Source: Methanofastidiosum sp964630765
Lineage (GTDB): Archaea > Methanobacteriota_B > Thermococci > Methanofastidiosales > Methanofastidiosaceae
Direction of reading: 5' to 3'
DNA length: 25,636 nucleotides
Assembly (NCBI GenBank): GCA_964630765.1
Contig: CAZVXE010000016.1
Coordinates: 1 to 25,636 of the forward strand
Shown here: positions 22,301 to 25,636 of the stretch, piece by piece
Position numbering within the stretch: position 1 is the stretch's first letter
How the letters are laid out: every line of letters starts with the position of its first letter
The notes under the pieces: model-generated
Seen by the model: only the letters and a program-made list of their open reading frames with translations
Databases searched by the model: none
Told to the model about the DNA's origin: nothing
Translations under genes and position numbers: made by a program

Positions 22301-24094
22301 ATGGATAATAATAACATTGATTCTATTTTTGAAAGAAATATCCAACGTGGCCTTAAAGAAGGAATCATAACTTTTACTGAAGATAAAAACAAGATTACTT
22401 ATCATTGTTCTAGAAATTATACAACTAGCTTTAAAAATCCTGAAGAAACTGTAAGAGCTGCTTACTTTGTAGAATTAGTTTTGGATTATTCATATCCCAA
22501 AGAAAAAATCGATATTGAACATACCGTCCCTAGAAGAACCCCAGAAGATAGGGCCGATATTATAATCTTTGAAGATGAAGAATTAAGAATCCCATACTTA
22601 GTTGTTGAATGTAAACAAGAGGGAATCACAGATGCAGAATTTAATCAAGCCATTGAGCAAGTCTTTGGTAACTCAAACAGCATGAGGGCAAAGTTTGCGA
22701 CTGTTATTGCTGGAACAACTAGGGCTTATTTTAACATATCTGAATTTCAACCTACTGAAAGAGTGAAAAACAGATTAGCAGATATTCCAGAAAAATATGG
22801 CAAAGCACCTAAGTATAAATTTTATAAAGACGGTTCCACACATGACGTAAAAATTGTAGCTAAAGATGAATTGATTAGTGCTTTAAAGAAATCTCATGAT
22901 ACAGTATGGGACGGCGGCCGCCTAGCTCCAACTACCGCTTTTGATGAAGTGGCCAAACTACTTTTCTGTAAACTGAAAGATGAGAAAAATACACCAAAAG
23001 ATGATGTTTATAAATTTCAAATTGGAACACATGAAACACCTAAAGAAGTTTTTGATAGAATCAACATAATTTATCAAGAAGCAAAACAAGAAGATAAGGA
23101 AGTCTTTAAAGATGATATAAGGTTGGAACCCGAAAAAGTATATACTGTTGTTGAACATATCCAAAGTATTTCATTTAATAAGACTGACTTAGATACCAAA
23201 GGTGTGGCCTTTGAAACTTTCATGACTGATTTCTTCAAAGGAAAAATGGGACAATACTTCACCCCAAGAGAAATAATAAAGTTCTGTGTAAAAATGATGA
23301 ATCCAGCTAAAGGCCAAGTGGTTCTGGATCCGGCAGCTGGTAGCGGTGGATTTCTTCTAAACGCTCTAGACTATGTTAAAGAATATGCAGAATCAAAATA
23401 TGATGAATCAGAAGCTAGAGAGCATTGGCATGAATTTGCTAGAAGGAATTTATATGGCATTGAGATAAACGACCAGATAGCCAGAGTGTGCAAAATGAAT
23501 ATGATTATCCATGATGATGGGCATACCAATGTAATAAGCACAGATTCGTTAAGAAAGTTTGACGAAATAAACAACATTCATAAAGGATTCACAAATAACC
23601 AATTTGATATTGTACTTACAAATCCACCTTTTGGAGCAGTAGTAAAAGGAACAGAAAAGAATTATCTTGACTCTTATCAACTAGGAAAGGGCAAGGATAA
23701 TCAGAAAACAGAAATCCTTTTTATTGAGAGGGTAATTGATTTCGTTAAACCTAAAACTGGCAGAATAGCAATAGTACTACCCGATGGTATATTGACTAAT
23801 TCATCACACCAGTATGTTAGGGATTTCATAATGGAGCGCTGTCAAATCTTAGCCGTTGTTTCATTGCCCCAATTTGCCTTTGCTCATTTTGGTGCCGGTG
23901 TTAAGTCTTCATTATTGTTTCTAAGAAGAAAAGTCGATAATGAAATTTCTACTAATTATCCAATATTCATGGCTATTGCCGAACATATAGGTTATGACGC
24001 TACAGGACGCCCCGACAAGATTAACGATTTAGATAGAATACATAAGGAATACTTGAAATTTATTAGCAATCCTGAAAAATATAAAGGCGTATAA
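22301..24094 (+). CDS. Fused nuclease-methyltransferase: HsdR_N-like domain plus N6-adenine DNA methylase (HsdM-like)
   Basis: The 597-residue protein has three parts. Residues about 1-190 resemble the N-terminal nuclease domain of type I restriction subunits, with Asp86 (RADIIIF) and Glu103-Cys-Lys105 (YLVVECK) forming a PD-(D/E)XK-like site. Residues about 200-325 match the HsdM helical domain. Residues about 325-560 are the methylase, with VLDPAAGSGG (SAM binding, 341-350) and catalytic NPPF at 441-444. A separate specificity gene follows. This layout, restriction and modification in one chain plus an S subunit, resembles BcgI-type systems. Plain HsdM is about 500 residues and lacks the nuclease-like part. 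A TATA-like region near 22271-22279 suggests a leaderless message. Confidence 0.87.
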   Translation: MDNNNIDSIFERNIQRGLKEGIITFTEDKNKITYHCSRNYTTSFKNPEETVRAAYFVELVLDYSYPKEKIDIEHTVPRRTPEDRADIIIFEDEELRIPYLVVECKQEGITDAEFNQAIEQVFGNSNSMRAKFATVIAGTTRAYFNISEFQPTERVKNRLADIPEKYGKAPKYKFYKDGSTHDVKIVAKDELISALKKSHDTVWDGGRLAPTTAFDEVAKLLFCKLKDEKNTPKDDVYKFQIGTHETPKEVFDRINIIYQEAKQEDKEVFKDDIRLEPEKVYTVVEHIQSISFNKTDLDTKGVAFETFMTDFFKGKMGQYFTPREIIKFCVKMMNPAKGQVVLDPAAGSGGFLLNALDYVKEYAESKYDESEAREHWHEFARRNLYGIEINDQIARVCKMNMIIHDDGHTNVISTDSLRKFDEINNIHKGFTNNQFDIVLTNPPFGAVVKGTEKNYLDSYQLGKGKDNQKTEILFIERVIDFVKPKTGRIAIVLPDGILTNSSHQYVRDFIMERCQILAVVSLPQFAFAHFGAGVKSSLLFLRRKVDNEISTNYPIFMAIAEHIGYDATGRPDKINDLDRIHKEYLKFISNPEKYKGV

Positions 24095-24128
24095 AACAAA
24101 GCTATGGAGATATACTCTGGGTGTATTA

Positions 24129-25514
24129 ATGAAATGTTTCAAAGTTTACACAAACCAAATAGAAAGTAGAATTGACCCACTTTATTACGCTAAAGACCTA
24201 TTTTCCTTTATAGAGTTTTTACCGTATCAAATTCTAGAAATAGAAAAGGTCGTAGAATATTTAAAAACGGGATTCGCTGCAGGATCTAAAATTCAAGATG
24301 AAATTGAAAAAGGAATAATACAAATAAGACCGACAAACATAGGTGAAGATAGACTTCTAAAATTTGATAAAAACATATATGTCAAAATGGATTATCCTAA
24401 TCAAGCAGATTATATCTCAAAGAAAGAAATTCTTTTCAATAATACTAACAGTCAAGAATTAGTAGGTAAATCTGCATATTTTAATATTAAAGGAAATTAT
24501 GTGTGTTCTAACCATATTACTAGAATAAAAGTAAAAGAAGAAATAATTTTGCCCCAATATTTATGGATTATCTTAAATATTTACCAAAAAGAAAAAATGT
24601 TTTACGTATTATGTACTAACTGGAATAATCAATCTGGCATCAATATTGAATTATTAAAAAAATTAAAAATTCCAGTACCGCCCTTGGAAACTCAAAATAA
24701 AATAGTCGAGATAATGGATAATGCTTATTCCGTAATAAAAGAAAAAGAAAAAGAAGCCAAGAATTTAATAGATTCTATAGAAGAGTATATTCTTTCTGAA
24801 CTTAATATAGAAATACCAAAAATTAAGAATAGCTTAACATACGTAAGTAATTTGGCAGAATTAAAAAATAACAGAATTGATACTTATTATTATTTACCAA
24901 AATTTGAAGAAATAAAAAAATCTATTTATGGAGGCAAATATGAAGTAGTTAATCTAGAAGATAGTTTTGAAAATGATATGATAAAAGGAATTTTACCAAA
25001 AGAAAATGAAAAAGACGGTGATTTGAAAGTACTAAAAATCAAAAATATATTAAATAACGGATTAATTGATATATCTGATTTTGCTACTGCAAAAAATATT
25101 TTCAAAGAAGACCACAAAATTCACAAGGGAGAGATAATTATAGTAATAACTGGTGCGACTATTGGTAAAGTTGGCTTGTGGACAAGCAATGAAAATATAT
25201 ATCTAGGAGGGGATATGGTTAAATTCAAAACTAACGAAAAATATAATCCATATTATGTTCAAACATTCTTACTAACTCAATTAGGGCAATATGAGATAAA
25301 AAGAGAGATTACAGGGGCAACAAATGGACACTTATCAATATCTAATTTAAGATTAATAAATATTCCCCGCCCCCCTATAACTATTCAAGATACAATTTCT
25401 TATGAAGTAAAAAAAAGAATTCAGAAGACATATCAATTAAATAAGGAAGCAAAAAATATTTTAGATGAAGCTAAAAAAGAAGTTGAACTAATTATATTTA
25501 CAAGATTGATTTAA
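24129..25514 (+). CDS. hsdS: HsdS-like specificity subunit
   Basis: This 461-residue protein supplies DNA target recognition. It has the two-repeat layout of type I S subunits: a first target-recognition domain (about 1-190) ending in LKKLKIPVPPLETQNKIVEI, a conserved helical spacer rich in Lys and Glu, a second recognition domain (about 235-405) with TGATNGHLSISNLRLINIPR, and a final helix. The gene is visibly more AT-rich than most of the window, as is common for transferred specificity genes. It starts 34 nt after the methylase gene. It likely works with that protein as the only other subunit seen here; no separate HsdR occurs before the tRNA. Confidence 0.9.
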   Translation: MKCFKVYTNQIESRIDPLYYAKDLFSFIEFLPYQILEIEKVVEYLKTGFAAGSKIQDEIEKGIIQIRPTNIGEDRLLKFDKNIYVKMDYPNQADYISKKEILFNNTNSQELVGKSAYFNIKGNYVCSNHITRIKVKEEIILPQYLWIILNIYQKEKMFYVLCTNWNNQSGINIELLKKLKIPVPPLETQNKIVEIMDNAYSVIKEKEKEAKNLIDSIEEYILSELNIEIPKIKNSLTYVSNLAELKNNRIDTYYYLPKFEEIKKSIYGGKYEVVNLEDSFENDMIKGILPKENEKDGDLKVLKIKNILNNGLIDISDFATAKNIFKEDHKIHKGEIIIVITGATIGKVGLWTSNENIYLGGDMVKFKTNEKYNPYYVQTFLLTQLGQYEIKREITGATNGHLSISNLRLINIPRPPITIQDTISYEVKKRIQKTYQLNKEAKNILDEAKKEVELIIFTRLI

Positions 25515-25554
25515 TTTTATAATTATTCGGTAATTGATACTTGTTAGAAACCTT

Positions 25555-25562
25555 TTTATATT
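25555..25562 (+). promoter_or_regulatory. TATA box of the tRNA-Leu gene
   Basis: TTTATATT is centred about 26 nt upstream of the mature 5' end of the tRNA, so transcription should start at or very near it. Confidence 0.55.
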
Positions 25563-25584
25563 ACCAGAATAAACTTTCCAATAC

Positions 25585-25636
25585 GCGGGGGTTGCCGAGC
25601 ATGGTTAAAGGCGATAGACTCAAGATCTATTCCCGC
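25585..25636 (+). tRNA. tRNA-Leu (anticodon CAA), 5' part; cut by window end
   Basis: The acceptor 5' strand GCGGGGG is followed by TT, a D-arm starting GCCGAGC with GGTTAAAGGC, and an anticodon arm with stem ATAGA/TCTAT around the 7-nt loop CTCAAGA. The anticodon is CAA, which reads the Leu codon UUG. The large D-loop and the start of what looks like a long variable arm fit a type II tRNA. The T-arm and 3' acceptor strand lie beyond the window, so a 3' intron or attachment site cannot be judged. Confidence 0.93.

Noticed and set aside
25515..25584. Integration (att) site at the tRNA-Leu gene
   Set aside because: The 3' end of the tRNA, where attachment sites usually lie, is outside the window, and no integrase is seen.

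Overview
The window looks like a chromosomal segment of an AT-rich euryarchaeon. The evidence is a one-domain archaeal histone, ribosomal protein S8e, an archaeal/eukaryotic-type tryptophanyl-tRNA synthetase, an archaeal-style RNase HII, and TATA-box promoters (TTTATAAA/TTTATATA) about 26 nt upstream of start codons, with several genes apparently leaderless. HypE, NikR and a metal ABC transporter suggest an anaerobe that uses nickel and hydrogenase; a methanogen-related lineage such as Methanofastidiosales is possible, but this is inference. Most genes look like core chromosomal genes. The right end carries a restriction-modification pair beside a tRNA gene.

Layout. 1-65: tail of an upstream gene. 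204-2392: a class III CoA-transferase meets hypE tail to tail. 2463-4092: S8e, histone, a 55-residue zinc-finger protein coupled to a membrane protein, and a PRC-barrel protein. 4094-5324: two tiny membrane proteins around an Asp/Glu racemase-family gene. 5329-8842 (minus strand): a five-gene run of metal-binding lipoprotein, ABC ATPase, permease, nikR and rnhB, probably one operon. 8969-11841: TIM-barrel isomerase/endonuclease-like protein, an unknown membrane protein, a methyltransferase and a bacterial-type phosphoglycerate mutase.

11842-15759 is the most interesting part. A strong TATA box is followed almost directly by an unreported 25-codon ORF, 11891-11968. It ends FLRFWWWRY-stop, with three consecutive Trp codons just before the stop. 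Predicted RNA helices and a hairpin with a U-rich tail follow, then trpB2 (tryptophan synthase beta, type 2), an AcoX-like NAD-kinase-fold gene and trpS. This is the arrangement of a bacterial trp attenuator, but in an archaeon and upstream of a tryptophan-synthesis gene with tryptophanyl-tRNA synthetase downstream. I infer a leader-peptide attenuation system that senses Trp or charged tRNA-Trp.

15760-20390: a small winged-helix regulator with an inverted repeat in its promoter, a Rieske ferredoxin, a secreted protein with a proline linker, a DsrE-like/DJ-1-like pair behind a 14-bp palindrome, and the metabolite-repair enzyme Nnr. 20478-22255: a zinc-ribbon site-2 protease-like metalloprotease and a CDP-alcohol phosphatidyltransferase. 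22301-25514: an N6-adenine methyltransferase with an N-terminal PD-(D/E)XK nuclease-like domain plus an HsdS specificity subunit, resembling BcgI-type two-gene systems. 25585-end: 5' part of tRNA-Leu(CAA). No gene-free stretch exceeds 300 nt. I saw no CRISPR array, insertion sequence or rRNA.
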